A stretch of 64,000 nucleotides of DNA from an uncultured Bacteroidaceae bacterium (GCA_934293005.1 CAKQYA010000008.1:1-64000); one strand, 5' to 3'; shown: positions 8,015-16,801, counted from the first letter of the stretch. The notes: a model not told the origin generated them from the letters alone. Made by a program: numbers and translations.

Positions 8015-8482
8015 TCACACGTTGTCGACCTTGAACACTATTCTGAAGCTGCCGTCCTTGAAACTTGTGCTTGTGATGTGGAATCTGCCTATTTCCCTTG
8101 TCGACTTCACATGCCGCCCGATGCAGGGGCACACGTCGTAGTGGCCAATCCTCACAAGCCTCAGCGTCTCGCTTGCGTCCTCAGGCAGTTTGTCGAGCTT
8201 CACGCCTTGGGGAATCTCGTCTCGCGTGACGTATTCGTAGGTCACAGGCAGGTCTTCCTGTATGAGTTCGTTCATTCTGCGTTCTATCTCGTCCACCTGC
8301 TCTTGGGTGGGGCAGACGCTGAGCGTGAAGTTTATTTTGCTTTTCTTTCTCTCTATATGAGCGTTTTTCGACCTTTCGCATCCAAACATCCTTGCCATAG
8401 TCTGGTTCAGCAGATGCTCGGCCGTGTGCGCAGGCTCGTGCTCCTGCTTGTGGTGCTCGTTGAGTGTCACATTTTCGTCCAT
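8015..8482 (-). CDS. AlaX-like alanyl-tRNA editing protein (trans-editing factor)
   Basis: A small (155 aa) relative of the second additional domain of threonyl/alanyl-tRNA synthetase, which hydrolyses mischarged Ser- or Gly-tRNA(Ala). The zinc-site pattern is visible: H19-x3-H23 in HTAEHLL and C120-x3-H124 in CIGRHVKSTREIG. The start MDENVTLNEH at 8482 is chosen because the frame upstream is low-complexity His/Gln/Asn sequence lying downstream of the promoter at 8638-8668, with no domain similarity. It is shorter than AlaX-M/L forms and closer to AlaX-S. Substrate preference is not predictable here. Confidence 0.85.
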   Translation of the reverse strand: MDENVTLNEHHKQEHEPAHTAEHLLNQTMARMFGCERSKNAHIERKKSKINFTLSVCPTQEQVDEIERRMNELIQEDLPVTYEYVTRDEIPQGVKLDKLPEDASETLRLVRIGHYDVCPCIGRHVKSTREIGRFHITSTSFKDGSFRIVFKVDNV

Positions 8483-8637
8483 GATTTTCTTGTTGCCTGT
8501 TGTAGCCTGTTGTTGCCTGTTCTTTTGTTGCGGAGATGCGTGTGTGTTCGGGATGTGTTCGGGATGAGGGTGTGCCATTGCCTTGCTGTGCGTTTTCTGC
8601 CATGCACCTTGCCTCAAGGAACTTTTCCATTTGCTTG

Positions 8638-8668
8638 CAAAGTTACGAAAAAAATAATTGCTGAGCAA
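8638..8668 (-). promoter_or_regulatory. Promoter of the AlaX-like gene
   Basis: On the minus strand a TTG -33 element (8668-8666) is followed after 20 nt by TAACTTTG (8645-8638), a good match to the Bacteroidota TTTG/TAnnTTTG promoter. The predicted start is near 8631, giving a leader of about 150 nt with several GTTGCCTGTT-like short repeats at 8490-8521. Confidence 0.65.
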
Positions 8669-8792
8669 GTTTTTTTCAGCATTAAAATCGGACCTGGCGA
8701 AAGGAATGCAGTAGTGGCCATTGCGGTCATTAAGGCCATTTCTGTTCCGCTCTCCGTCAGCAGCGGTGATGGCCGAGGTGCGACCCGCGCAT

Positions 8793-9257
8793 TCAAACGG
8801 TGATGCGGTCAATCCTGAGCCTTAAAATGCCAGCTGGCACACGAACCTCAACCGTCTCATTCGCCCTCTTGCCAAGAAGCGCGTCGGCTATAGGCGACTT
8901 TATGGATATCTTGCCCTCCTTCAGATTGGCCTCGTGCGGGTTCACTATAGTGTAGGCCATCTTCATGCCGTTGTCGACGTTGGTCATCTCCACCTTGCGA
9001 AACAGTCCTGCCGTGCCGCAGTCGAGGTGCGAAGTGTCGAGCACCCTCGCATTTTGAAGCACTCTTTGCTTGAAGCGAATCCTCCCCAGGAGTTTGCCAT
9101 GAGAGCGCTTCGCTGCGTGGTATTCAAAATTCTCGCTCAAGTCGCCCTTTTCGCGAGCCTCCACGAGTTCGCCCTTCACTCTTGGCAACTCTACATTTAT
9201 CAATTCATTCAATTCGGCCACGAGAGCATCGTAGCATTCCTGCGACAAATATTCCAT
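8793..9257 (-). CDS. greA: Transcription elongation factor GreA
   Basis: GreA of 154 aa. It inserts its coiled coil into the RNA polymerase secondary channel and stimulates cleavage of backtracked RNA. The coiled-coil tip motif is present as EAREKGDLSENFEYHAAK (about residues 33-50), with the acidic D-L-S-E-N tip. The C-terminal FKBP-like domain (about 80-154) ends in RLRIDRITV. The length matches the family. It is transcribed away from the cobT operon, and its end lies about 150 nt from the AlaX promoter, so the two genes need not be one operon. Confidence 0.95.
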   Translation of the reverse strand: MEYLSQECYDALVAELNELINVELPRVKGELVEAREKGDLSENFEYHAAKRSHGKLLGRIRFKQRVLQNARVLDTSHLDCGTAGLFRKVEMTNVDNGMKMAYTIVNPHEANLKEGKISIKSPIADALLGKRANETVEVRVPAGILRLRIDRITV

Positions 9258-9313
9258 GCGCTTATATTTTCATTTAAGATAACAATGTGCCATATTGCTT
9301 GGCTATTTGCCTG

Positions 9314-9321
9314 CAAAGTTA
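9314..9321 (-). promoter_or_regulatory. Candidate -7 element for greA
   Basis: TAACTTTG on the minus strand, about 56 nt upstream of the greA start, matches TAnnTTTG. A -33 element is not obvious. Confidence 0.55.
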
Positions 9322-9395
9322 CGGCATTTTGATGAAATATGAAAAGCACGGCCCACATTTATCCTACTAACAGGCAGAGTCTCGCATATTTTCAT

Positions 9396-9403
9396 TAACT
9401 TTG
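9396..9403 (+). promoter_or_regulatory. Candidate -7 element for the cobamide operon
   Basis: TAACTTTG on the plus strand matches the Bacteroidota -7 element. Transcription would begin near 9410, about 75-80 nt before the cobT start codon. The -33 box is weak. Confidence 0.55.
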
Positions 9404-9420
9404 CCATACATTGAAAAAAA

Positions 9421-9474
9421 CGGATGCGGGGCAAGCGGCCAATGCGCACCAGAAGCCTTGCGACACATCCGGCC
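9421..9474 (+). ncRNA. Structured 5' leader of the cobT operon (possible cis-regulatory RNA)
   Basis: Two nested stems can form: GGATG (9422-9426) with CATCC (9466-9470), and GCAAG (9431-9435) with CTTGC (9457-9461), enclosing a 21-nt loop. A GGCC in that loop (9437-9440) can also pair with GGCC at 9471-9474, which would make a pseudoknot next to the start region. Position ahead of a cobamide operon suggests regulation, but the conserved boxes of cobalamin riboswitches were not found. Treat it as an unassigned structured leader. Confidence 0.4.
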
Positions 9475-9487
9475 AAACCACACAATA

Positions 9488-10615
9488 ATGTTTAAAGCAA
9501 TGATAAAACCGGCAGACAGAAGCAAAACAGCCTTCTTCCAAGACAAAATAGACAATCTCAACAAGCCCAAAGGCTCGCTCGGCCGCCTTGAGAGCCTGGC
9601 GCTGCAGATGTGCCTCATACAAGACACCGACACGCCCTCGCTCCACCATCCATGCCACATCCTCTTCGGAGGCGACCATGGCATAGAGAGGGAAGGCGTG
9701 TCGTTCTCGCCACGCGAGGTGACGTGGCAGCAGATGATTAACTACACCCGCGGCGGAGGCGGCGTCAACATGTTCTGCCGTCAGCACGGCTTCGAGCTGA
9801 AGATTGTCGATGTGGGAGTGGACCACGATTTCGACCACACCGAATATCCGCAAATCATCGACCGCAAGATAGCTTATGGCACAAACGACTTTCTCCATGG
9901 GCCTGCCATGGACGAGGCAGAGTGGGAGAGAGCCTTGTCGGCAGGAGCCGAACAGGTCGACGCATGCTTCAGCGAAGGATGCAACATCGTGAGCTTCGGC
10001 GAGATGGGCATCGGCAACACTTCGCCGTCAAGCATACTCATGCACCTTCTCCTCAACATTCCGCTCGACCAATGCGTGGGAGCAGGCAGCGGGCTCGCGC
10101 CGGAAGGCATAAGGCACAAATATGAAGTGCTCAAAGCGTCGGTGGACAATTTCATGAACCGCATCCATGGATTGAATGAAGGCTGCAGCACGGAGGAAAG
10201 CGCATGCAAGGCGGACACGCCCAGCGCCACCAGCACAGACGGCCCTGCATACGCCGCCCTTGTCGCATCATATTTCTGCGGCTTCGAGATGGCCGCAGCC
10301 ATAGGCGGAATGCTCCGCGCGGCCGAACACCGCATGGCGATACTTGTGGATGGCTTCATCATGACCTCGTGCATACTTGCCGCTTCGCGCATCGACGCCA
10401 ATGTGGCCGACTACGCCATCTTCGGGCATTGTGGCGATGAGGGCGGACACAAGCTCATGCTCGACGCCATGGGAGCCTCGCCGCTCCTCCATCTCGGTCT
10501 TCGTCTCGGAGAAGGCACAGGAGCCATATGCGCATACCCGATAGTGCAGTCGGCTGTGAACATGATCAATGAAATGGACAATTTCTCACATGCGAACATT
10601 ACAAAATATTTCTAA
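9488..10615 (+). CDS. cobT: Nicotinate-nucleotide:dimethylbenzimidazole phosphoribosyltransferase CobT
   Basis: Activates the lower-ligand base by transferring phosphoribose from nicotinate mononucleotide, giving alpha-ribazole phosphate. The protein is 375 aa from the Met at 9488; the frame is open further upstream, but that part overlaps the structured leader and resembles nothing. Family features include NKPKGSLGRLE (about 23-33), FGGDHGIEREGVS, the glycine-rich SFGEMGIGNTS and the C-terminal LGEGTGA with the catalytic glutamate. A linker of about 25 residues rich in S, T and C (about 233-258) is unusual. First gene of the plus-strand operon; its end overlaps cobS by 26 nt. Confidence 0.95.
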   Translation: MFKAMIKPADRSKTAFFQDKIDNLNKPKGSLGRLESLALQMCLIQDTDTPSLHHPCHILFGGDHGIEREGVSFSPREVTWQQMINYTRGGGGVNMFCRQHGFELKIVDVGVDHDFDHTEYPQIIDRKIAYGTNDFLHGPAMDEAEWERALSAGAEQVDACFSEGCNIVSFGEMGIGNTSPSSILMHLLLNIPLDQCVGAGSGLAPEGIRHKYEVLKASVDNFMNRIHGLNEGCSTEESACKADTPSATSTDGPAYAALVASYFCGFEMAAAIGGMLRAAEHRMAILVDGFIMTSCILAASRIDANVADYAIFGHCGDEGGHKLMLDAMGASPLLHLGLRLGEGTGAICAYPIVQSAVNMINEMDNFSHANITKYF

Positions 10616-11369
10616 GCGCATATTGGCAGCATTGAGTTTCTTCACACGGCTGCCCTTCTGGCGCATATGCGACATTGAGGCCGACCACTACAAGCACGTG
10701 GTGCCCCTCTGGCCCCTGGCCGGCTGGCTCACAGGCGGAGCCATGACGCTCACGGTGCTTCTCACGTCGGCTGCCGGCCTGCCTGCCGGCATAAGCGTGG
10801 CACTGGCCCTTGCCAGCCGCGTGCTTCTCACGGGTGCGCTCCACGAAGACGGCTTTGCCGACTTCTGCGACGGATTCGGCGGAGGCACCAGCCGCGAGCG
10901 CGTGCTCGAGATAATGAAAGACTCGCACATCGGCACTTATGGCGTGCTCGGCCTTGTGGTGCACTATCTCCTGCAATGGAATGTGCTCACGGCTCTCATG
11001 CAAGCATTGCCAGGAGGAGCCATGCTGTTTGTCGTGGCAGACCCATTGTGCAAGATGGCCAGTTCGTCCATCGTCCACTTCCTGCCTTACGCCCGGAAGG
11101 CGTCGGAGGCAAAGATAAAGATGGTCTACACCCGCCCGTCGTGGCGGGAGAATGCGGCGTGCCTCGCGTTTGGCCTCCTGCCAGCGGCATCATTCTTCAG
11201 CATGAGCTACATCCTGCCGTTCGTGATGGCGTGCGTGGCCGCGCTCTGCCTCTTTGCCATCATGCGCCGCCGCATCCAGGGCTATACGGGCGACTGCTGC
11301 GGAGCTTCGTTCATAATAACAGAAACCGTGTTCTACCTCACATTATGCCTCTTGCAATATGCTTCATAG
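10590..11369 (+). CDS. cobS: Adenosylcobinamide-GDP ribazoletransferase CobS
   Basis: Membrane enzyme that joins adenosylcobinamide-GDP with alpha-ribazole (phosphate), the last or next-to-last step of cobamide assembly. The protein is 259 aa from the Met at 10590, with the conserved SFFTRLPF near the N-terminus and the metal-binding LHEDGFADFCDGFGGG (about 84-99). Several membrane segments follow. The frame could start at 10569, but this would deepen the overlap with cobT. Its 3' end overlaps cbiA by 11 nt, indicating tight co-translation. Confidence 0.95.
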   Translation: MRTLQNISKRILAALSFFTRLPFWRICDIEADHYKHVVPLWPLAGWLTGGAMTLTVLLTSAAGLPAGISVALALASRVLLTGALHEDGFADFCDGFGGGTSRERVLEIMKDSHIGTYGVLGLVVHYLLQWNVLTALMQALPGGAMLFVVADPLCKMASSSIVHFLPYARKASEAKIKMVYTRPSWRENAACLAFGLLPAASFFSMSYILPFVMACVAALCLFAIMRRRIQGYTGDCCGASFIITETVFYLTLCLLQYAS

Positions 11370-12675
11370 TTTTCTCATAGCAGCAGCCTCATCCAACAGC
11401 GGAAAGACCACTGTGGCCATCGGACTCCTGCGCGCCCTGCGCAACCGCTCGCTGCGTGTGCAGCCCTACAAATGCGGACCCGACTACATCGACACGATGC
11501 TGCACCGCATGGCTTCCGGGCGCGAATCGGTCAATCTCGACACATTCATGTCGTCGGGCGACCATGTGCGCAGCCTGCACCTCACGTATTCGGCCGATGC
11601 CGATGTGAGCGTGATAGAAGGCGTCATGGGCATGTACGACGGATACGACAAGTGGAAAGGCTCGAGCGCCGATGTGGCGCAGACCTTAGACGTACCTGTG
11701 GTCCTTGTGGTGAGCGCCAAATCTGTGGCCTACAGCGTTGCACCCGTCATCTACGGATTCAAGCGGTTCAATTCGGGCATCAGGATAGCCGGAGTGATAT
11801 TCAACCAAGTGGCTTCTGACAGCCATTACCATTTCCTGCGCGAAGCATGCGAGGATGCCGGCGTGGAGTGTCTGGGCTATCTGCCGCGCAACGAGCGACT
11901 GGCCATCCCGAGCCGCCATCTGGGATTGACGATACAAGCGGAAGAGGATGTGGAGCTCCTGCTCCAGTTAGCCGCAGAAGAGGTGGAGAAGCATGTCGAC
12001 ATCGACCGCCTGCTGAGCCTGTGCTGCGAGAAGGGCAGGGATGGCGGCAAGAAAGCTGCTGCGCCTCGCCCTCTGTCGTCTCTGAAGATACTTGTCGCTA
12101 AGGACAACGCCTTCAACTTCACATACAAGGCTAATGTCGATGCCCTCTGCAGGCTTGGCATTGTGGAGAGTTTCTCGCCATTGCGCGACGCTGTCCTTCC
12201 GCCGTGCGACATCCTTTATCTGCCTGGCGGCTATCCCGAATTGTTTCTTGACCAACTTGTGTCGAATGCTTCGATGCGCGAGCAGATAAGGAACTATGCT
12301 GAAGGGGGTGGCCGCATATTTGCTGAATGCGGCGGCTTCATGTATCTCTGCAGCGACATAGACGGAAGGCCCATGTGCGGCGTGCTGCCCTTGCGGGCCA
12401 CAATGGAAGGAGCGCGCCTGCATCTTGGCTACAGGCAGACGAGCTTGGCAGGCCTGACGGTGAAAGGGCATGAGTTTCATTATTCGAAGATAGCCGATGA
12501 AATCGAGGCTTACGGCGGTGTGGAAAAGGTGCGCATGCAGCTGTCGGCCAAGGGAAGCCCTGTCGACACGCCTGTGTATAAGTATAAGAATGTCACGGCT
12601 GGCTACACCCATTGGTATTGGGGCGACAAAACGCCTGAGGAATTATCCGTTTTGCTGGGATTGGTCGCTTTGTAG
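11359..12675 (+). CDS. cbiA: Cobyrinate a,c-diamide synthase CbiA
   Basis: ATP- and glutamine-dependent amidotransferase of 438 aa acting on the a and c carboxylates of the corrin ring. The N-terminal P-loop is SSNSGKTTVAIG (about residues 10-21). The CbiA-specific QPYKCGPDYID follows (about 35-45), then EGVMGMYDG. The C-terminal class I glutaminase-like domain has the nucleophile in FAECGGFMYL (about 316-325). It is similar in plan to CobQ but lacks the CobQ-specific N-terminal signature. It follows cobS with an 11-nt overlap; 148 nt separate it from cobQ. Confidence 0.95.
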   Translation: MLHSFLIAAASSNSGKTTVAIGLLRALRNRSLRVQPYKCGPDYIDTMLHRMASGRESVNLDTFMSSGDHVRSLHLTYSADADVSVIEGVMGMYDGYDKWKGSSADVAQTLDVPVVLVVSAKSVAYSVAPVIYGFKRFNSGIRIAGVIFNQVASDSHYHFLREACEDAGVECLGYLPRNERLAIPSRHLGLTIQAEEDVELLLQLAAEEVEKHVDIDRLLSLCCEKGRDGGKKAAAPRPLSSLKILVAKDNAFNFTYKANVDALCRLGIVESFSPLRDAVLPPCDILYLPGGYPELFLDQLVSNASMREQIRNYAEGGGRIFAECGGFMYLCSDIDGRPMCGVLPLRATMEGARLHLGYRQTSLAGLTVKGHEFHYSKIADEIEAYGGVEKVRMQLSAKGSPVDTPVYKYKNVTAGYTHWYWGDKTPEELSVLLGLVAL

Positions 12676-12823
12676 ATTCTTTCGCGCTTCACCCCATTGG
12701 CCCGTGAGATTCATGAACGCAATGCTCTTCAAGGCCCATTGCCAGAAGGCCCATGGAAAGGCGTGATTCTTCATGCAGATCCGCAATAAGCGGCTATAAT
12801 AATGCAAGGCACTTCAATTGATC

Positions 12824-14290
12824 ATGAACAAAGATAACAAGATAAATAATAATAATGAGAAACGCCTGCGTCCTCTCATGCTCGTCGGCACAGGCAGCGA
12901 TGTGGGCAAGAGCGTGCTGTGCACAGCTCTATGCCGCATATTCCTGCAAGATGGCTACCGCCCGGCCCCTTTCAAAGCGCAGAACATGGCCCTCAATTCG
13001 TACGCTACGCCCGATGGATTCGAGATAGGCCGGGCGCAGGCCGTGCAGGCAGAAGCGTGCGCCCTGCAGCCATGCACAGACATGAACCCTCTGCTGCTCA
13101 AGCCCAATTCGGAACACACCACGCAGGTTGTGCTCAATGGCAAGCCCATCGGCAACCGCTCAGCTTACGACTATTTCCGCAAGGAAGGACGCGAGCAACT
13201 GAGGCTGGCTGTGCATGCTGCCTACGACAGGCTTGCCTCGCAATACAATCCCATAGTGTTGGAAGGAGCGGGAAGTGTGTCGGAGATCAATCTGCGCGAT
13301 TCGGACCTCGTCAACATGCCGATGGCGCGCTATGCTGATGCCGACGTCATACTTGTGGCCGACATCGATAGAGGGGGCGTCTTTGCCTCATGCTACGGAA
13401 GCGTGATGCTGCAGACGCCTGAAGACAGGGCGCGCATCAAGGGCATTGTCATCAACAAGTTCAGAGGCGACATCCGCCTCTTTGAATCGGGACGCAAGAT
13501 GATGGAAGATATCTGCGGTGTGCCTGTGCTCGGTGTGGTGCCTGCTTTCAAAAACATAGCCATAGACGAGGAGGACAGTGTGGAACTGGAGCGCAAGGGC
13601 CGTGCCGCAGCCGATGACAAGGTGAATGTGGCTGTGGTGCTCCTGCGCCACATCAGCAATTTCACCGATTTTGCCGCTCTTGAGCGCGATGCGCGAGTAA
13701 ATCTTTTCTACACGTCGAACGTGGAAGATGTGAAAAAAGCCGACATCATCATCCTGCCAGGCACAAAGGCAACGCTCGATGACCTATATGAACTTAGGCG
13801 CAACGGTGTGGCAAGCGCAATCATCGAGGCGCACCGCAACGGAAAGCAGATCGTGGGCATCTGCGGAGGCTACCAGATGCTCGGGCAAACTGTCAACGAC
13901 CCGCTGGGGGTGGAGGGCTCCATCCCGATGCTGCCAGGACTGGGACTGCTCGACATTGACACGACGATGACGGCCGACAAGACCACGAGGCAGGTCTCGT
14001 TCATGTATGAGGGGCATGTGTGCCAGGGCTATGAAATACATCAGGGGGTGAGCAACACGGATGAGCAGATTGTGAGAAGGGGCAATTGCCTCGGCACATA
14101 CATCCATGGCTTTCTCGACAATGCCGTCGTCATTGACAGCATGCTCGAGCCTTTCTGCGCTTCGATGCCGAAGGACAAGGCCAAAGTGGAGACAATGGCC
14201 GACTTCAAGAACCGGCAATACGACCTCCTTGCTCAGCATGTGCGCCAATATATTGACATTCAACAGATATACAGCATTCTGTCAAATTAG
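12824..14290 (+). CDS. cobQ: Cobyric acid synthase CobQ/CbiP
   Basis: Amidates the b, d, e and g side chains of adenosylcobyrinate diamide to give cobyric acid. The protein is 488 aa. The ATG at 12824 is preferred over a TTG six bases upstream. Motifs are the P-loop GTGSDVGKSVL (about residues 21-31), the CobQ-typical FKAQNMALNS and the class I glutaminase Cys in GICGGYQMLG (about 344-353), with YEIHQG further on and a C-terminal YIHGFLDN histidine. It shares the CbiA fold but has the extended CobQ core. It is followed 30 nt later by cobD. Confidence 0.96.
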   Translation: MNKDNKINNNNEKRLRPLMLVGTGSDVGKSVLCTALCRIFLQDGYRPAPFKAQNMALNSYATPDGFEIGRAQAVQAEACALQPCTDMNPLLLKPNSEHTTQVVLNGKPIGNRSAYDYFRKEGREQLRLAVHAAYDRLASQYNPIVLEGAGSVSEINLRDSDLVNMPMARYADADVILVADIDRGGVFASCYGSVMLQTPEDRARIKGIVINKFRGDIRLFESGRKMMEDICGVPVLGVVPAFKNIAIDEEDSVELERKGRAAADDKVNVAVVLLRHISNFTDFAALERDARVNLFYTSNVEDVKKADIIILPGTKATLDDLYELRRNGVASAIIEAHRNGKQIVGICGGYQMLGQTVNDPLGVEGSIPMLPGLGLLDIDTTMTADKTTRQVSFMYEGHVCQGYEIHQGVSNTDEQIVRRGNCLGTYIHGFLDNAVVIDSMLEPFCASMPKDKAKVETMADFKNRQYDLLAQHVRQYIDIQQIYSILSN

Positions 14291-14319
14291 AACTTTAATT
14301 CAAAAACACATCACACACC

Positions 14320-15357
14320 ATGCTTAACGGACACGGAGATGACCTTTACAAATACAATGACATTAAGATCAATTTCAGTTCGAACGTATACAGCCATTTC
14401 GACCAATCGGGCCTGTTTGCCCATCTTGCGGAATGCCTGCCTAAGGTGACCAACTATCCCGACCCGACCCCTGTGGCTTTGGAGGCGGCGCTTGCAGAAC
14501 AATGGCGCATAAAGCCTTCGCAGGTCATGGTGACCAATGGGGCCACGGAGGCAATATATCTCATAGCGCAGGCGTTCAGAGGCTCAACCTCAGCAATCGC
14601 TGGGCCAACATTCTCAGAGTATGCCGATGCTTGCCGTCAGAATCAGCATCGCGTGCTCAACGACGAGTGCGGCACGGATGACGCAGAGGCCAGGCTCACT
14701 TGGATCTGCAATCCCAACAATCCCACAGGAAGCGTGCTCGCAAAGGGAGAACTGGAGCGCATGATAAGTCAGAAGGCTGAACGGCAGCAGTATGTGGTGA
14801 TAGATGCGAGTTATGCTCCTTTCACATCAGAGAGTGTGCCGACTACAGCTGAGGGCGTGCGCTTCGGAAACACGCTCATGCTTCATTCCATGACGAAGGA
14901 ATACGCCATTCCAGGGCTTCGCCTTGGCTGCGTCACAGGCGACGAGGTGCTGCTTGGCAAAGTGAAGCGCTGCCGCATGCCGTGGTCTGTCAACAGAGTG
15001 GCCCAAGACGCAGGCTTGTATCTTCTTCAGCACAAAGACGATTACACGTTAGATGTGATGGCTCTGATGGACGAACGCAGACGGGTGGCCAATGCGCTTG
15101 GGGCATTGCCTCGTATAGAAGTGTGCCCATCGGACACTCACATCCTTCTGTGCAAAATATCGGGCGGCTCGGCATCTCACTTGAAAGATTATCTTGCCTG
15201 CCGGCATGGAATGCTCATACGCGACGCATCCAATTTTGAAGGCCTCACCACAGGGCACTTCCGCATTGCCATACAGACACGAGAGGAAAACGATGCGCTC
15301 ATAAAGGCCGTTGCTCAATATGAAAAAGAAACCTCTCAGCAAGCATGCGGAGAATAA
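14320..15357 (+). CDS. cobD: Threonine-phosphate decarboxylase CobD (PLP enzyme)
   Basis: PLP-dependent enzyme of the aspartate aminotransferase fold (345 aa) that makes (R)-1-amino-2-propanol phosphate, the linker between corrin ring and nucleotide loop. Visible motifs are NFSSNVYS at the N-terminus, TNGATEAIYL (about 69-78), the ICNPNNPTGS stretch (about 129-138) and the Schiff-base lysine in HSMTKEYAIPGLRLG (about 188-202). A histidinol-phosphate aminotransferase is the main alternative, but the operon context strongly favours CobD. Confidence 0.92.
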   Translation: MLNGHGDDLYKYNDIKINFSSNVYSHFDQSGLFAHLAECLPKVTNYPDPTPVALEAALAEQWRIKPSQVMVTNGATEAIYLIAQAFRGSTSAIAGPTFSEYADACRQNQHRVLNDECGTDDAEARLTWICNPNNPTGSVLAKGELERMISQKAERQQYVVIDASYAPFTSESVPTTAEGVRFGNTLMLHSMTKEYAIPGLRLGCVTGDEVLLGKVKRCRMPWSVNRVAQDAGLYLLQHKDDYTLDVMALMDERRRVANALGALPRIEVCPSDTHILLCKISGGSASHLKDYLACRHGMLIRDASNFEGLTTGHFRIAIQTREENDALIKAVAQYEKETSQQACGE

Positions 15358-15509
15358 TGTGAATGCATGCTTTGCCAAACGAATCAACATAATGCTTGTT
15401 GGATTTATCTGCTTGATATTGCTGAAACAGACTTGGTATTCATAGAAGAATCAACAAAATAAGTACTGACAGCTCAATAAGGTATTTAATATAAATAGAC
15501 TGGCATTTG

Positions 15510-15623
15510 CTGAAGAATCGGCTTAATATTCACTCAACAACTCGGCTTAATGTTTGCTCAACAACTCTACAAGAGATTTACTCGACAAAATATTTACCCA
15601 ACAACTCAACTTGACATTTGCCC
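15510..15623. repeat. Degenerate 24-bp tandem repeats between cobD and cbiB
   Basis: The 266-nt gap between cobD and cbiB holds at least four imperfect 24-bp units of the form CAACAACTCGGCTTAATGTT. Copies begin near 15510, 15534, 15558 and 15599, and a shortened one lies near 15582. The array runs up to the cbiB start codon. The rest of the gap (15358-15509) is AT-rich with nothing recognised. Confidence 0.7.
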
Positions 15624-16652
15624 ATGGAAACATCAATCACTCTCATATCTACCTATTCTGTGCTCATGATCCTTATCGTGGGCTGGACTCTTGACCTCAT
15701 CTTTGGCGACCCTGCGCATTTGCCACATCCTGTGGTGTATATGGGCAAGTGGATCAGTTTTGGCGAACATCGCCTCAACAAAGGCAGATGTCGCAAGGCT
15801 AAAGGCGCCGCGTTCGCTCTCGCAAGCATCTTGGGCGTGTATTTCCTTGCATGTTTAATGTGGGACAAGGGAATGGACTTTCTCGAAAAAGCGACATCAG
15901 CAACGTCAATCTGCAGTGAAACCACATATTTTTGCTGTGCGCTTGCCATCGTATTGCTGTTTTCGTGCCTTGTGTTCTTCTGCTTGGCTGGCCATACGCT
16001 GCGCAAAGAAGTGCGCATGGTCTTTGAGGCTGTCGACAGGAGTCTGCCTGAAGGACGCAAGCAAGTGGCTCGCATCGTGGGCCGTGACACAAACCAACTT
16101 TCAGCACAGGAGGTCAGAACAGCCGCACTTGAGACATTGGCGGAGAATCTGTCGGATGGGGTGATTGCGCCCCTGTTCTGGTTCGCCATCCTTGGTCTGC
16201 CTGGCATGCTCGCATACAAGATGGTGAACACGCTCGATTCGATGATAGGTTATAAAACCTCCAGATACAAAGATTTTGGATGCTGGGCAGCGCGCCTCGA
16301 CGATGTGGCCAACTACGTGCCTGCTCGCATCACGGCATTGCTCATCCTCATAGTCAACAGCATCAGGCATTTCAATATGCGCCGATTGTGGGCGCAAATG
16401 GCTTTCATGAAAAAATATGCCAGCAAGCACGCTTCGCCCAACAGTGGTTGGCCTGAAGCCGCGCTTGCCAGCATTCTCGATTGCCAGTTTGGTGGCACTC
16501 ACAATTATTTCGGAACATCTTTCTACAAGCCGCATATAGGGTCAAATGCGCGTCTGCTGACCTCTGCCGACATGCGTCTCAGCCTGCGTCTGTGTTTCGC
16601 GGCTGAAGTGCTGGCAATGCATGTGCTTATGATAATGCTTATCAAAGCGTAA
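15624..16652 (+). CDS. cbiB: Adenosylcobinamide-phosphate synthase CbiB
   Basis: Integral membrane enzyme (342 aa) that attaches aminopropanol phosphate, made by CobD, to cobyric acid. Family features are the N-terminal LDLIFGDPAHLPHPVVYMGK (about 23-42), ETLAENLSDGVIAPLFW (about 172-188), NTLDSMIGYK and NSGWPEAALASIL (about 273-285). Several hydrophobic segments separate them. The ATG at 15624 is preferred to a TTG six bases upstream. Last gene of the cobamide operon; a bidirectional terminator follows at 16767. Confidence 0.95.
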   Translation: METSITLISTYSVLMILIVGWTLDLIFGDPAHLPHPVVYMGKWISFGEHRLNKGRCRKAKGAAFALASILGVYFLACLMWDKGMDFLEKATSATSICSETTYFCCALAIVLLFSCLVFFCLAGHTLRKEVRMVFEAVDRSLPEGRKQVARIVGRDTNQLSAQEVRTAALETLAENLSDGVIAPLFWFAILGLPGMLAYKMVNTLDSMIGYKTSRYKDFGCWAARLDDVANYVPARITALLILIVNSIRHFNMRRLWAQMAFMKKYASKHASPNSGWPEAALASILDCQFGGTHNYFGTSFYKPHIGSNARLLTSADMRLSLRLCFAAEVLAMHVLMIMLIKA

Positions 16653-16766
16653 CGCTTCTATTCATCTTGTCTGGCTCGTCACTAAGCTTTTGTTCGTCTC
16701 CCCATGAAGGCTTGCGCACTACTTGCAATCATAGCTCATTTGTTTCTATCCGGCCACTTTCTCGAA

Positions 16767-16799
16767 TAAAAAAGCAGAGACACTGTCCTTGCTTTTTTG
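16767..16799. terminator. Bidirectional terminator between cbiB and the GH127 gene
   Basis: The arms AAAAAGCA and TGCTTTTT enclose a loop of about 14 nt at 16767-16799, with T-runs in either reading direction. It lies between two convergent genes (cbiB on plus, GH127 on minus) and can serve both. Confidence 0.75.
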
Positions 16800-16801
16800 T
16801 T

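Noticed and set aside
9404..9487. Canonical cobalamin riboswitch upstream of cobT
   Set aside because: The space is only about 80 nt and the conserved B12-box and GCCACTG-like elements were not found. It is kept only as an unassigned structured leader.
12676..12823. Short open frames between cbiA and cobQ
   Set aside because: They extend out of cbiA in other frames and have no start signal or similarity of their own.
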